From CALIZF01 sp046292445 (GTDB lineage Bacteria; Pseudomonadota; Alphaproteobacteria; Rhodobacterales; Rhodobacteraceae): a stretch of DNA of 64,000 nt. The stretch lies in assembly GCA_046292445.1 (NCBI GenBank), contig JBKBQT010000004.1, positions 62,001 through 126,000 of the forward strand. Direction: 5' to 3'. This document shows, one piece after another, positions 9,481 to 16,781 of the stretch (positions within the stretch are counted from its first letter, which is position 1; every line of letters begins with the position of its first letter). Made by a program: the position numbers and the translations under genes. The notes under the pieces were generated by a model. The model did not search any database and was not told the origin of the DNA. It saw only the letters and a program-made list of their open reading frames with translations.

Positions 9481-10482
9481 TCAGCCCACGGCCAGCACGA
9501 TCTTGCCGATATGGGCAGAGCTTTCCATGCGGGCATGGGCGGCGGCGGCCTCCGCCAGCGGGAAGGTCTGGTCGAGCACGGGGGCGATGCGGCCGGCGGC
9601 GAGGAGCGGCCAGACCTCGGCCTCGAGCGCGGCGGCGATGCGGGCCTTGGCGGCATCGGACTGCGGGCGCAGGGTCGAGCCGGTGATCGTCAGGCGGCGC
9701 ATCATCACCTCGGCGATGTTGAACTCCACCCTGGCGCCGCCGAGGACGGCGATCTGCACCAGCCGCCCGTCGTCGGCGAGGGCGCGCAGGTTCCGCGGGG
9801 TATAGGGGCCGCCAACCATGTCGAGGATCAGGTCGGCGCCGCCGGACGCGCGCAGTACCGCCGCGAAATCCTCGGTCTTGTAGTCGATGGCGCGTTCGGC
9901 GCCGAGGCGGGTGCAGGCCGCGCATTTTTCCGCCGACCCGGCGGTAGCAAAGACGCGGGCGCCGCGGGCGGCGGCGAGCTGGATCGCCGTGGTGCCGATG
10001 CCCGAGGTGCCGCCATGGACAAGGAACCGCTCGCCGGCCTTCAGGCCGCCGCGCTCGACCACGTTGTGCCAGACGGTGAAGAAGGTCTCGGGCAGGCAGG
10101 CGGCTGAGCGCAGGTCCATCCCCTCGGGCACCGGCAAGGCATGGTCGGCGCGGGTCACGGCGTATTCGGCATAGCCGCCGCCGGGCAGGAGGGCGCAGAC
10201 CGGCTCACCCGGGCGCCATCGGTCCACGCCCGGGCCGACCGCCGCTACCGTTCCGGCCGCCTCGAGCCCGGGCAGGGGCGAGGCGCCGGGCGGGGGCGCG
10301 TAGGTTCCCTGACGCTGGGCCACGTCGGGGCGGTTCACGCCGGCATAGGCGATGCGGATTAGGATCTGCCCGTGACCGGGCACCGGCACCGGCGCATCGG
10401 CGAGTTCCAGCACCGCGGGGCCGCCGGGGGCGGTGATGACGACGGCGCGCATGGCTTCGGGCGGGGTCGCGGGCGGCATCAT
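9481..10482 (-). CDS. NAD(P)H-quinone oxidoreductase, zinc-free MDR family (PIG3-like)
   Basis: Cytoplasmic quinone reductase of the medium-chain dehydrogenase superfamily. The 333-residue protein carries GroES-like strands (MRAVVITAPGGP), AGVNRPDVAQRQGTY, GLEAAGTV and the nucleotide-binding HGGTSGIGTTAIQLA. No structural zinc Cys cluster is seen. The first ATG (10482) overlaps the stop of the COQ9-family gene by four bases (ATGA), so the two are translationally coupled. A second start candidate, MRAVV, lies ten residues in. A link to ubiquinone metabolism is inference from this coupling. Confidence 0.85.
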   Translation of the reverse strand: MMPPATPPEAMRAVVITAPGGPAVLELADAPVPVPGHGQILIRIAYAGVNRPDVAQRQGTYAPPPGASPLPGLEAAGTVAAVGPGVDRWRPGEPVCALLPGGGYAEYAVTRADHALPVPEGMDLRSAACLPETFFTVWHNVVERGGLKAGERFLVHGGTSGIGTTAIQLAAARGARVFATAGSAEKCAACTRLGAERAIDYKTEDFAAVLRASGGADLILDMVGGPYTPRNLRALADDGRLVQIAVLGGARVEFNIAEVMMRRLTITGSTLRPQSDAAKARIAAALEAEVWPLLAAGRIAPVLDQTFPLAEAAAAHARMESSAHIGKIVLAVG

Positions 10483-11198
10483 TCGGGGCGCGCCGTCCCG
10501 CCGGGTGCTGCGCCCGACGCTGCGAAGGCGCCGAGGTTGCCCGGCAGGTCGTCGAGGCGCGGCGGCCGACGCACCTGCCGGAACAGCCAGTCCTGCATCT
10601 GCATCGCCGGCCGGGTCAGCGGGTTGTCGCGCAGTCTGGCCTTGGTCGCCTCGATCTGCATCACGCCGGCGATGCGGCGATCGAGGAATTCCCAGGTCGC
10701 CTGGGCTTCGGGGCTCTCGTCGCCCAGCCAGTAAAGCACTGTCGCCGCGTAGACCCCCGCGAGGGTCGCCCGTTTGGTATACCAGTTGAGATCGTCGGCG
10801 GTATCGCCGAGCTCGGTCCAGATGCGGTCCGCGGTGCCCCAGAGCAGGCGCGCGCCGTCGCCGGCGTGCATCGGCAGCGCAAACAGAGTGGTGCCGCGGC
10901 GCACGGCCTCCTTCTCGGCGGCTTCGAGGCGGAAGCGCACGGCGGCCGCGATCCGGTCGCGAAAGCGCATAGCACCCGTCTCGGTGGCCCGCAGGCGCGC
11001 GACCATCGCATCATCGCCCGCGCGGTGATAGGCGATGGCGAGGTCCACCGCGCCCTTCGGGCAATGCGCCCGCGCCAGGGCCGGGTCGATGCCGGCATCG
11101 CGCGCGGCGGCGCGGAAGGTGGCGTCGGACCAGCCGTCGAAAGGCACATGCGGCAGGGCGGCCTGCATCAGGCGGGTCTTGATGTCGGTGTCGTCCAT
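10479..11198 (-). CDS. COQ9-family ubiquinone biosynthesis protein (rpsU-divergent protein)
   Basis: Alphaproteobacterial relatives of mitochondrial COQ9 bind isoprenoid lipids and support ubiquinone synthesis. The 239-residue sequence has a TetR-like helical N-terminus (HVPFDGWSDATFRAAARDAG) and the C-terminal COQ9 block (DDLNWYTKRATLAGVYAATVLYWLGD), the segment that defines the family. The family was named for being divergently transcribed from rpsU, and rpsU does start 113 bp away on the other strand. GGAGAA precedes the ATG at 11198. Its stop overlaps the start of the downstream quinone oxidoreductase. Confidence 0.9.
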   Translation of the reverse strand: MDDTDIKTRLMQAALPHVPFDGWSDATFRAAARDAGIDPALARAHCPKGAVDLAIAYHRAGDDAMVARLRATETGAMRFRDRIAAAVRFRLEAAEKEAVRRGTTLFALPMHAGDGARLLWGTADRIWTELGDTADDLNWYTKRATLAGVYAATVLYWLGDESPEAQATWEFLDRRIAGVMQIEATKARLRDNPLTRPAMQMQDWLFRQVRRPPRLDDLPGNLGAFAASGAAPGGTARPE

Positions 11199-11225
11199 GG
11201 CGTTCTCCTCGGCGTGCCGTGATCC

Positions 11226-11280
11226 TAGACAATAGGGCGGGGCTTTGCTATGTCCCGCGCGCCTGCACGGTTCCCGTGCA
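11226..11280 (+). promoter_or_regulatory. rpsU promoter and leader hairpin
   Basis: TAGACA (11226-11231) and TATGTC (11249-11254) are spaced by 17 bases and read as a sigma-70 promoter for rpsU. Downstream, TGCACGG (11264-11270) and CCGTGCA (11274-11280) form a perfect 7-bp stem with a TTC loop in the predicted leader, ending about 13 bases before the GGAAGG ribosome-binding site. The hairpin could regulate translation or stabilise the message. Confidence 0.5.
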
Positions 11281-11310
11281 ACTCTAGCTTAGGAAGGTGG
11301 TGAAAACCGT

Positions 11311-11517
11311 ATGCAGGTCAGCGTTCGCGACAACAACGTCGATCAGGCGCTCCGCGCCCTGAAGAAGAAGCTCCAGCGCGAGGGCGTGTTTCGGGAAATG
11401 AAGCTCAAGCAGCATTTCGAGAAACCGTCTGTCAAGAAGGCGCGCGAGCGGGCAGAGGCGATCCGCCGTGCCCGGAAACTCGCCCGCAAGAAGGCCCAGC
11501 GCGAAGGCGCGCTCTAG
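11311..11517 (+). CDS. rpsU: 30S ribosomal protein S21
   Basis: Small basic ribosomal protein of 68 residues, complete, with the family pattern VRDNNVDQALRALKKKLQREG, then the KPSVKKARERAEAIRRARK tail. A strong ribosome-binding site, AGGAAGGTGG, precedes the ATG. It is transcribed alone, divergent from the COQ9 gene, and followed by an intrinsic terminator. Confidence 0.97.
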   Translation: MQVSVRDNNVDQALRALKKKLQREGVFREMKLKQHFEKPSVKKARERAEAIRRARKLARKKAQREGAL

Positions 11518-11607
11518 GGTTTTTCGCGTCGGCGCTAACGCGGGTCAGTGCAAGCGGCCCGTTCGGCGTTCATGGCGACACTGGGCGGAGAGATCCGCCA
11601 TCCGATG

Positions 11608-11637
11608 AACCCCCGCGGCGGTTGCCCGGGGGTTTTT
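11608..11637 (+). terminator. intrinsic terminator after rpsU
   Basis: AACCCCCG (11608-11615) pairs perfectly with CGGGGGTT (11627-11634), with an 11-base loop and a T-run continuing to 11637. It lies 90 bp after the rpsU stop and about 36 bp before the next gene, which probably has its own promoter. Nothing else is recognised in the 11518-11607 3' region. Confidence 0.8.
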
Positions 11638-11672
11638 CACTTGAGCGGCGGCCGGGCCGCAAAGGGGGCTGT

Positions 11673-12482
11673 ATGCTGATCCGTTTCGGATACGACATCG
11701 CGATCGAGGTGGCGCAGGTCACGCCGGTGGTCTGCCTGCTGTCGATCCGGCCCGAGCGGCTGGACGACATCGAACGGCAGACCGCGGTGACGACGAACCC
11801 GGTCGTGCCGACGCATCTTTATCGCGACATGTTCGGCAACGCCTGCCGCCGGTTCATGGCGCCGCCGGGGCTCTTCTCGATCCGGTCGGACAGCACGATC
11901 CGCGATGACGGGCGCCCGGACCCGGTGGTGCGCGAGGCGCGCGAGGTGCCGGTGGGCGATCTGCCGGACGACTGCCTCGCCTACCTGCTCGGCAGCCGCT
12001 ACTGCGAGACCGACCGGCTGAGCCAGACGGCCTGGGACATGTTCGGCGGCATCCAGCCCGGCTGGACGCGCGTCCAGGCGATCTGCGACACCGTGAACCG
12101 GCATATCCGGTTCGACTACCAGCAGGCCCGCGCCACCCGCACGGCGCACGAGGCCTGGCAGGAACGGGTCGGCGTGTGCCGGGATTTCGCGCATCTGGCC
12201 ATCGCCTTTTGCCGCTGCATGAACATCCCGGCGCGCTATGTGAACGGCTATCTGGGCGACATCGGTGTGCCGATCGCCGGGCCGATGGATTTCGCGGCCT
12301 GGATGGAGGTTTTCCTCGACGGGCGCTGGTATACGTTCGACCCGCGCAACAACGCCGCCCGGATCGGGCGGATCGTGGTGGCCTACGGGCGCGATGCGGC
12401 CGACGTGCCCTTGTTGCACACGTTCGGGCCGCATGTGCTGCGCAGGTTCGAGGTCTGGACCGACGCGGTCGCGGCCGACTGA
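11673..12482 (+). CDS. transglutaminase-like cysteine protein
   Basis: Transglutaminase-like fold of 269 residues when started at the ATG at 11673 (MLIRFGYDIAIEV, with AAAGGGGG upstream). The N-terminal beta domain is followed by the core: predicted nucleophile Cys169 (ERVGVCRDFAHLAIAFCR), NIPARYVNGYLGD, and TFDPRN with Asp223. At the place where the catalytic His usually sits (HAW), the sequence reads DFAAWMEVF, with Ala209. The protein may therefore be non-catalytic or may use another base; I recall Ser or Ala at this position in some alphaproteobacterial relatives but cannot verify it. No signal peptide. Confidence 0.8.
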   Translation: MLIRFGYDIAIEVAQVTPVVCLLSIRPERLDDIERQTAVTTNPVVPTHLYRDMFGNACRRFMAPPGLFSIRSDSTIRDDGRPDPVVREAREVPVGDLPDDCLAYLLGSRYCETDRLSQTAWDMFGGIQPGWTRVQAICDTVNRHIRFDYQQARATRTAHEAWQERVGVCRDFAHLAIAFCRCMNIPARYVNGYLGDIGVPIAGPMDFAAWMEVFLDGRWYTFDPRNNAARIGRIVVAYGRDAADVPLLHTFGPHVLRRFEVWTDAVAAD

Positions 12483-12489
12483 CGCGCGG

Positions 12490-13614
12490 TCAGAGAAACG
12501 CGATCTGGTCGGCAAGCTGGTCGAGGTCGGTCATGCCGGCAAACGTGAGCCTTTCGCCGCCGTCGAACTCGAGGACGACGGCCCGGCGCTCGACCGTGCC
12601 GAAGGTCGCCACCACCTCCGCCGCCGTCAGCCCGCCGTCCCACAGCGCCTCGTCCAGCAGCACGGTATCGCGGTCGTCGAAACCCTCGACCCGGTCGCGC
12701 CCGCCGCCCTCGCGGAAGATGATCGTGTCGGCGCCGGGACCGGGGCGCAAAGTGTCGTTGCCCGGCCCGCCGTCGAGCGTGTCGTCGCCCGCGCCGCCGA
12801 TCAGCAGATCGCGCCCCCGGCCGCCGAACAACCGGTCGTTCCCGCCGCCGCCCTCGAGCGTGTCGTCGCCGCCGCCGCCGAACAGACGGTCGCGCCCGCC
12901 CTCGCCCAGCAGGTGATCGGCGCCGGTTCCGCCAAACAGACGGTCATTCCCGTCGCCGCCGCGCAGGGTGTCGTTCCCGGCCGCGCCCTCGATCGTGTCG
13001 TTCCCGCCGAGGCCGTGGATCTCATCGGCGAACCGCGTGCCGGCGATCGCCTCGCCGGTATCGGTGCCACGGATCTCGGGCGGGCCGGACGGGTCGGCGG
13101 CGGCCCCGAACCAGACGTGGTAGATCCGCCCGCCGAACGGCCCGACGCCCGGCGTCCCGATCTCGACCCCGATCCCGATCGACGACCAGGCGAGCGATGC
13201 CCAGGGGCCCTGGTTCAGGATGACGCTGTTGTGCCCGGGCGAGGCTTTCCACCCCTCGAGCGCGGCCGCGACATTCGTCTGGCCGGCGGCCGAGATCTCG
13301 AACCCGTTCGCGGTATAGCCGGTGCCAAGCCGGTCGGGCGCCTTCCACATCACGGACGGGGCGCGGTGGTCGCTGTAGTAGAACGCATCCGACCAGCTGT
13401 GCAGGTTCGCGCCGGCGGGCAGCGTGAGGCCCGCCGCCCAGATGTTCTCATAGGTGTCGATCGCGTGCCGCCCGGCAGTCGTCGTCAGCGCGCGCGACAG
13501 CGGGATCGCGGCAAGGCCGCTCGCCGCCCGGTAGTCCATGATGAGATTGTAGAGTTTGAGCTCGTTCAGCGACAGCGAATCCGCCGCCGTCGGCGTGTAG
13601 ATGTCGATGGCCAT
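12490..13614 (-). CDS. CAP-domain protein with RTX calcium-binding repeats
   Basis: A 374-residue predicted type I secretion substrate. Residues about 10-170 form a CAP (SCP-like) domain, with LNELKLYNLIMDYRA and candidate metal/tetrad residues His72, Glu106 and His128 (SPGHNSVIL). Residues about 185-310 contain some eleven glycine- and aspartate-rich nonapeptides (GGNDTLxGG type) that bind calcium. The last 60 residues, ending DQIAFL, suit a C-terminal RTX secretion signal. There is no N-terminal signal peptide, as expected for type I export. AGGAGGGG precedes the ATG at 13614. No type I exporter is in the window. It converges on the transglutaminase-like gene with only 7 bp between them. 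Confidence 0.85.
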   Translation of the reverse strand: MAIDIYTPTAADSLSLNELKLYNLIMDYRAASGLAAIPLSRALTTTAGRHAIDTYENIWAAGLTLPAGANLHSWSDAFYYSDHRAPSVMWKAPDRLGTGYTANGFEISAAGQTNVAAALEGWKASPGHNSVILNQGPWASLAWSSIGIGVEIGTPGVGPFGGRIYHVWFGAAADPSGPPEIRGTDTGEAIAGTRFADEIHGLGGNDTIEGAAGNDTLRGGDGNDRLFGGTGADHLLGEGGRDRLFGGGGDDTLEGGGGNDRLFGGRGRDLLIGGAGDDTLDGGPGNDTLRPGPGADTIIFREGGGRDRVEGFDDRDTVLLDEALWDGGLTAAEVVATFGTVERRAVVLEFDGGERLTFAGMTDLDQLADQIAFL

Positions 13615-13747
13615 GCGCGCCCCTCCTGATAAGTTGGCTCTGGTTCACCCGGCTCTGTGGCAATTTGGCGGCGCGCATCGGCCGGTCCGATGAAACCGGC
13701 GCCGCGCCCCAGCGTCACGGGGGCGGCGTGGCAGAGGGGGGACAGGC

Positions 13748-15346
13748 GTGGAATACGACTATGTCATTTGCGGCGGCGGGTCCGCGGGCGCGACACTCGC
13801 CGCACGGCTCAGCGAGGACGGGCGGCACCGGGTCTGCCTGATCGAGGCCGGGGGGCGCGGCGACAGCCTCATGATCCGGGCGCCCGCGCTGGTCGCCGGG
13901 ATGGTCTCGGGCCGCCCGCCGATCCACAACTGGGCCTTTCGAACATTGCCACAGGCGGGGCTGAACGGGCGGCGGGGGTTCCAGCCGCGGGGCAAGGCGC
14001 TCGGCGGATCGTCGGCGATCAATGCGATGCTCTATGTGCGCGGGCACGCCTCCGACTATGACGGCTGGGCGGCGGCCGGGGCGACCGGCTGGGGCTGGGA
14101 CGATGTGCTGCCCTACTTCCGGCGGGCCGAGCACAACGCCCGCGGCGCAGATGCGCTGCACGGCGATGCCGGCCCGCTCCAGGTCGGGGACCAGAGCGCA
14201 CCGGCGCCGATCACCCATGCCTTTCTCGACGCCTGCGCGGCGCTTCAGATCCCGCGCAACGACGATTTCAACGGGCCGCAGCAGGACGGCGCCGGTCTAT
14301 ACCAGGTGACGCAGTTCCACGACGGTGCGCGCAAGGGCGAGCGGTGCTCGGCCGCCGCCGGGTATCTCTTTCCGGCGATGGGGCGGGCGAACCTTCGTGT
14401 GATCACGCACGCGCATGCGACGCGCGTGATTCTCGACGGCGCGCGGGCGGTCGGGGTGGAATATCGCGGGCGCGGGGGCGTGCAGGTCGCGCGGGCGCGG
14501 GGCGAGGTGATCCTCGCCGCCGGCGCCTTCGGCTCGCCCCAGCTTCTGATGCTGTCGGGGATCGGGCCGGGCGCGCATCTTCAGGCGATGGGCATCGCGG
14601 TGCGGGCCGACCGCGCCGGGGTGGGCGCGAACCTGCAGGATCACCTCGACTACATCATCGGCTATACCTCGCCGCGGCCCGATGTGGTCGGTCTGAACCC
14701 GGCGGGGCTGGTGCGGCTGATCCGGGCGGGGCTGGCCTGGCGGCGGACGGGGACGGGCCTCTTCGCCTCGCCGATGGCCGAGGGGGGCGCGTTCCTGACC
14801 GTGGGTGCAGGCGATCGGCCGGATGTGCAGCTGCATTTCGTGATCGGCATCGTGGACGAGCACATGCGGAAAATCCACCTTGCCGACGGCTGGTCCTGCC
14901 ATGTCTGCCTCTTGCGCCCCGCCTCGCGCGGGACGGTGCGCCTTGCCGCGCCCGATCCGCGCCGGGCCCCGGCCATCGACCCCGCCTACCTGTCCGATCC
15001 CGCCGATCTGCCCGCGCTGATGGCCGGCGCGCGCATGATGGAGCGCATCCTTGCCGCCCCGCCGCTCGCACCGTGGCGGGGCCGCAGGCTCTACCCGCAT
15101 GACGGGTCGGACGCGGCGCTGGAAGCCGACATCCGGGCGCGGGCCGACACGATCTATCACCCCGTGGGCACCTGCCGGATGGGGTCGGACCCGGATGCCG
15201 TCGTGGACCCCGCGCTGCGGGTGCGCGGGGTCGAGGGGCTGCGCGTCGTGGACGCAAGCGTGATGCCGACGCTGGTCGGCGGCAACACGAATGCGCCGAC
15301 GATCATGATCGCGGAACGGGCGGCCGACCTGATCGGCGCGGGCTAG
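13748..15346 (+). CDS. GMC-family FAD-dependent alcohol/choline dehydrogenase-like oxidoreductase
   Basis: The 532-residue flavoprotein shows the N-terminal FAD-binding CGGGSAGATLAARLSE, the GMC signature GKALGGSSAINAMLYVRG, FGSPQLLMLSGIGP and the C-terminal catalytic pair His471 (IYHPVGTCRMG) and Asn513 (GGNTNAPTIMIAE). This is the pattern of bacterial choline or aliphatic alcohol dehydrogenases. The substrate cannot be read from the sequence; no betaine aldehyde dehydrogenase or bet regulator is nearby, so a betaine role is not supported. GTG start at 13748. Confidence 0.88.
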   Translation: MEYDYVICGGGSAGATLAARLSEDGRHRVCLIEAGGRGDSLMIRAPALVAGMVSGRPPIHNWAFRTLPQAGLNGRRGFQPRGKALGGSSAINAMLYVRGHASDYDGWAAAGATGWGWDDVLPYFRRAEHNARGADALHGDAGPLQVGDQSAPAPITHAFLDACAALQIPRNDDFNGPQQDGAGLYQVTQFHDGARKGERCSAAAGYLFPAMGRANLRVITHAHATRVILDGARAVGVEYRGRGGVQVARARGEVILAAGAFGSPQLLMLSGIGPGAHLQAMGIAVRADRAGVGANLQDHLDYIIGYTSPRPDVVGLNPAGLVRLIRAGLAWRRTGTGLFASPMAEGGAFLTVGAGDRPDVQLHFVIGIVDEHMRKIHLADGWSCHVCLLRPASRGTVRLAAPDPRRAPAIDPAYLSDPADLPALMAGARMMERILAAPPLAPWRGRRLYPHDGSDAALEADIRARADTIYHPVGTCRMGSDPDAVVDPALRVRGVEGLRVVDASVMPTLVGGNTNAPTIMIAERAADLIGAG

Positions 15347-15386
15347 CGGCGGACAGTAGCCGCCCTGCCCCCCGGGCGGCTCGACC

Positions 15387-16081
15387 CTAGCACAGTCGAG
15401 TGCAACGGTAACCGCCGCTGTCGTTCGGGCTGCAGCGCTCATAGACGTTCAGGCGCGTCCAGCCTTCGCCGTCGCGCGCGACATGTCCCCAGACCGGGGA
15501 GACAAGCGCGTCCACGTCGAGCTGAAGTGCGATGATCGGGTTCGACCGGTCGCCAGCGGGCAGCGTGCCCTTGTAACGGGCCAAGAAGCGCGGATCGTCA
15601 AACCGGGTGACCACGTCGCCGGCACGCGCCGGGGCTGGGTCGCATGCGCATGCACAAGCTGGATCGACAGGTCCGGGGCCTCTCCCGCTTCCGCGCGCAG
15701 CCGATCCCACGTATGGCCGCCGTCGAACAGCACGGCCGTGACCTCGATCATCCCGTCGCCGGCGCAGCGCGCGGTGAAGGCCTGTTGCCATCCATGGTTC
15801 CCGAGGTTGCGCCGGTCGTGCGCGAATGCCGGCAGGCCCTCGACCGAAACGAGGGTCAGTGCATTCGCGTAGAAGTCGCGGCTGCCGTCGCCGGGGACGG
15901 CGGGTCTCGATGCGGCATGGGCCGCGATGCGCGGAACGTTACCGACCTGCGCGAGATCGGCGAGACGCTCCGGTTCGGCAAAATCTTTCAGCGCCGCGCC
16001 GGGCTACGGCAGGTCGGCCGCGACGGGGACGGCGAACTGCAGCCCGCAAGCGACCACAATGGGTGCCAGCAGTCGTTTCAT
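15387..16081 (-). pseudogene. broken gene for a small secreted protein
   Basis: Reading the minus strand from the ATG at 16081 gives a clear signal peptide (MKRLLAPIVVACGLQF, then VPVAA) and then TAG at 16006-16004. After that stop the same frame stays protein-like (NALTLVSVEGLPAFAHDRR, GMIEVTAVLFDGGHTW) to about 15640, where the coding sense moves by one frame and continues (DDPRFLARYKGTLPAGDR, WTRLNVYERCSPNDSGG) to a TAG at 15387. Joined, it would encode about 230 residues, Cys-containing and probably periplasmic. One nonsense plus one frameshift argues for genuine decay, though assembly error is possible because this scaffold has a low-quality join elsewhere. Family not recognised. Confidence 0.65.
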
Positions 16082-16189
16082 GACAAATGCCTCAAAACAT
16101 CAACTATCCGCCCCAGAGTTTCGCGCGCTTACGCAGAGCAATCAACTTTTCAGGAGACATCTCGCAAATTCGCACACAAGCAAACGGGA
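16082..16189. other. AT-richer intergenic patch
   Basis: This 108-bp stretch is close to half A+T, clearly richer than its surroundings. It lies upstream of the broken secreted-protein gene and downstream of the Lrp-type regulator. On the minus strand it holds an 18-codon open frame (16160-16104, MSPEKLIALRKRAKLWGG) with no convincing ribosome-binding site; I do not call it a gene. The composition suggests an acquired segment or a promoter region for the broken gene. Confidence 0.4.
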
Positions 16190-16648
16190 TCACACCGGCA
16201 GGGCCGTCGTCTTGAACACGGTCCGCAGCGCGAAGGACGAATGCATCTGCGCCACCCCCGGCAGACGCGCGAGATGCTGGCGGTGGATGCGGGCGAAATC
16301 CTCGGTGTCCTGCGCGACGACCTTGAGCAGATAGTCGGCCGTTCCCGCCATCAGGTGGCATTCGAGAATGTCCGGCACCCGCTGAACCGCCCGCTCGAAG
16401 GCCTCGAGCACCTCGTCGGCCTGCCCCTGCAGCGTGATCTCGACGAAGACCGTCGTCGGCCGTCCCAGCTTTCGCGCATCGACCAGGGCGACATAGCCCG
16501 CGATCCAGCCCTCGGCCTCGAGCCGCTGCACCCGCCGGTGGCAGGCGGAAGCGGACAGGTTCACCCGATCCGACAGATCGGCATTGGTGATGCGGCCTTC
16601 CTTCTGCAACACGGTCAGTATGCGGCGGTCAGTCGCGTCGAGGTCCAT
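16190..16648 (-). CDS. Lrp/AsnC-family transcriptional regulator
   Basis: A 152-residue regulator with an N-terminal winged helix-turn-helix (DATDRRILTVLQKEG, SASACHRRVQRLEAEG) and a C-terminal RAM/AsnC ligand-binding domain (VFVEITLQG, CHLMAGTADYLLKVV). It is divergently transcribed from ald across a 133-bp region, the usual arrangement for AldR-type regulators that activate alanine dehydrogenase in response to alanine. That target is inferred from position. Confidence 0.9.
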   Translation of the reverse strand: MDLDATDRRILTVLQKEGRITNADLSDRVNLSASACHRRVQRLEAEGWIAGYVALVDARKLGRPTTVFVEITLQGQADEVLEAFERAVQRVPDILECHLMAGTADYLLKVVAQDTEDFARIHRQHLARLPGVAQMHSSFALRTVFKTTALPV

Positions 16649-16748
16649 GGATGCACAATCTCCTGCGGTATTTCGGCCTGATCGTCGAAGAACCTACGGC
16701 GCAGGCCTGTCCTTGTCCTGCCCGAATTCAAAGCATTGCCAGCCGATA

Positions 16749-16765
16749 TGCCGCAAGATGCGGCA
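16749..16765. promoter_or_regulatory. inverted repeat in the lrp-ald intergenic region
   Basis: TGCCGCA (16749-16755) and TGCGGCA (16759-16765) form a perfect 7-bp inverted repeat with a 3-base centre. It ends 16 bp before the ald ATG, next to the GGGAGG ribosome-binding site. It could be an operator for the divergent Lrp-type regulator or an RNA hairpin limiting ald translation. Confidence 0.4.
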
Positions 16766-16781
16766 ACAAGGGGAGGATGCC

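Noticed and set aside
12760..13010. Short direct repeats resembling a CRISPR array or minisatellite
   Set aside because: They encode the in-frame RTX nonapeptides of the secreted protein, and the unit length is a multiple of 27 bases with variable sequence.
13748..15346. Choline dehydrogenase (betA)
   Set aside because: The GMC family is broad, and no betB, betI or choline transporter is near; only the family-level call is supported.
16104..16160. 18-codon open frame MSPEKLIALRKRAKLWGG on the minus strand
   Set aside because: No clear ribosome-binding site and too short to judge; reported only as part of the AT-richer patch.
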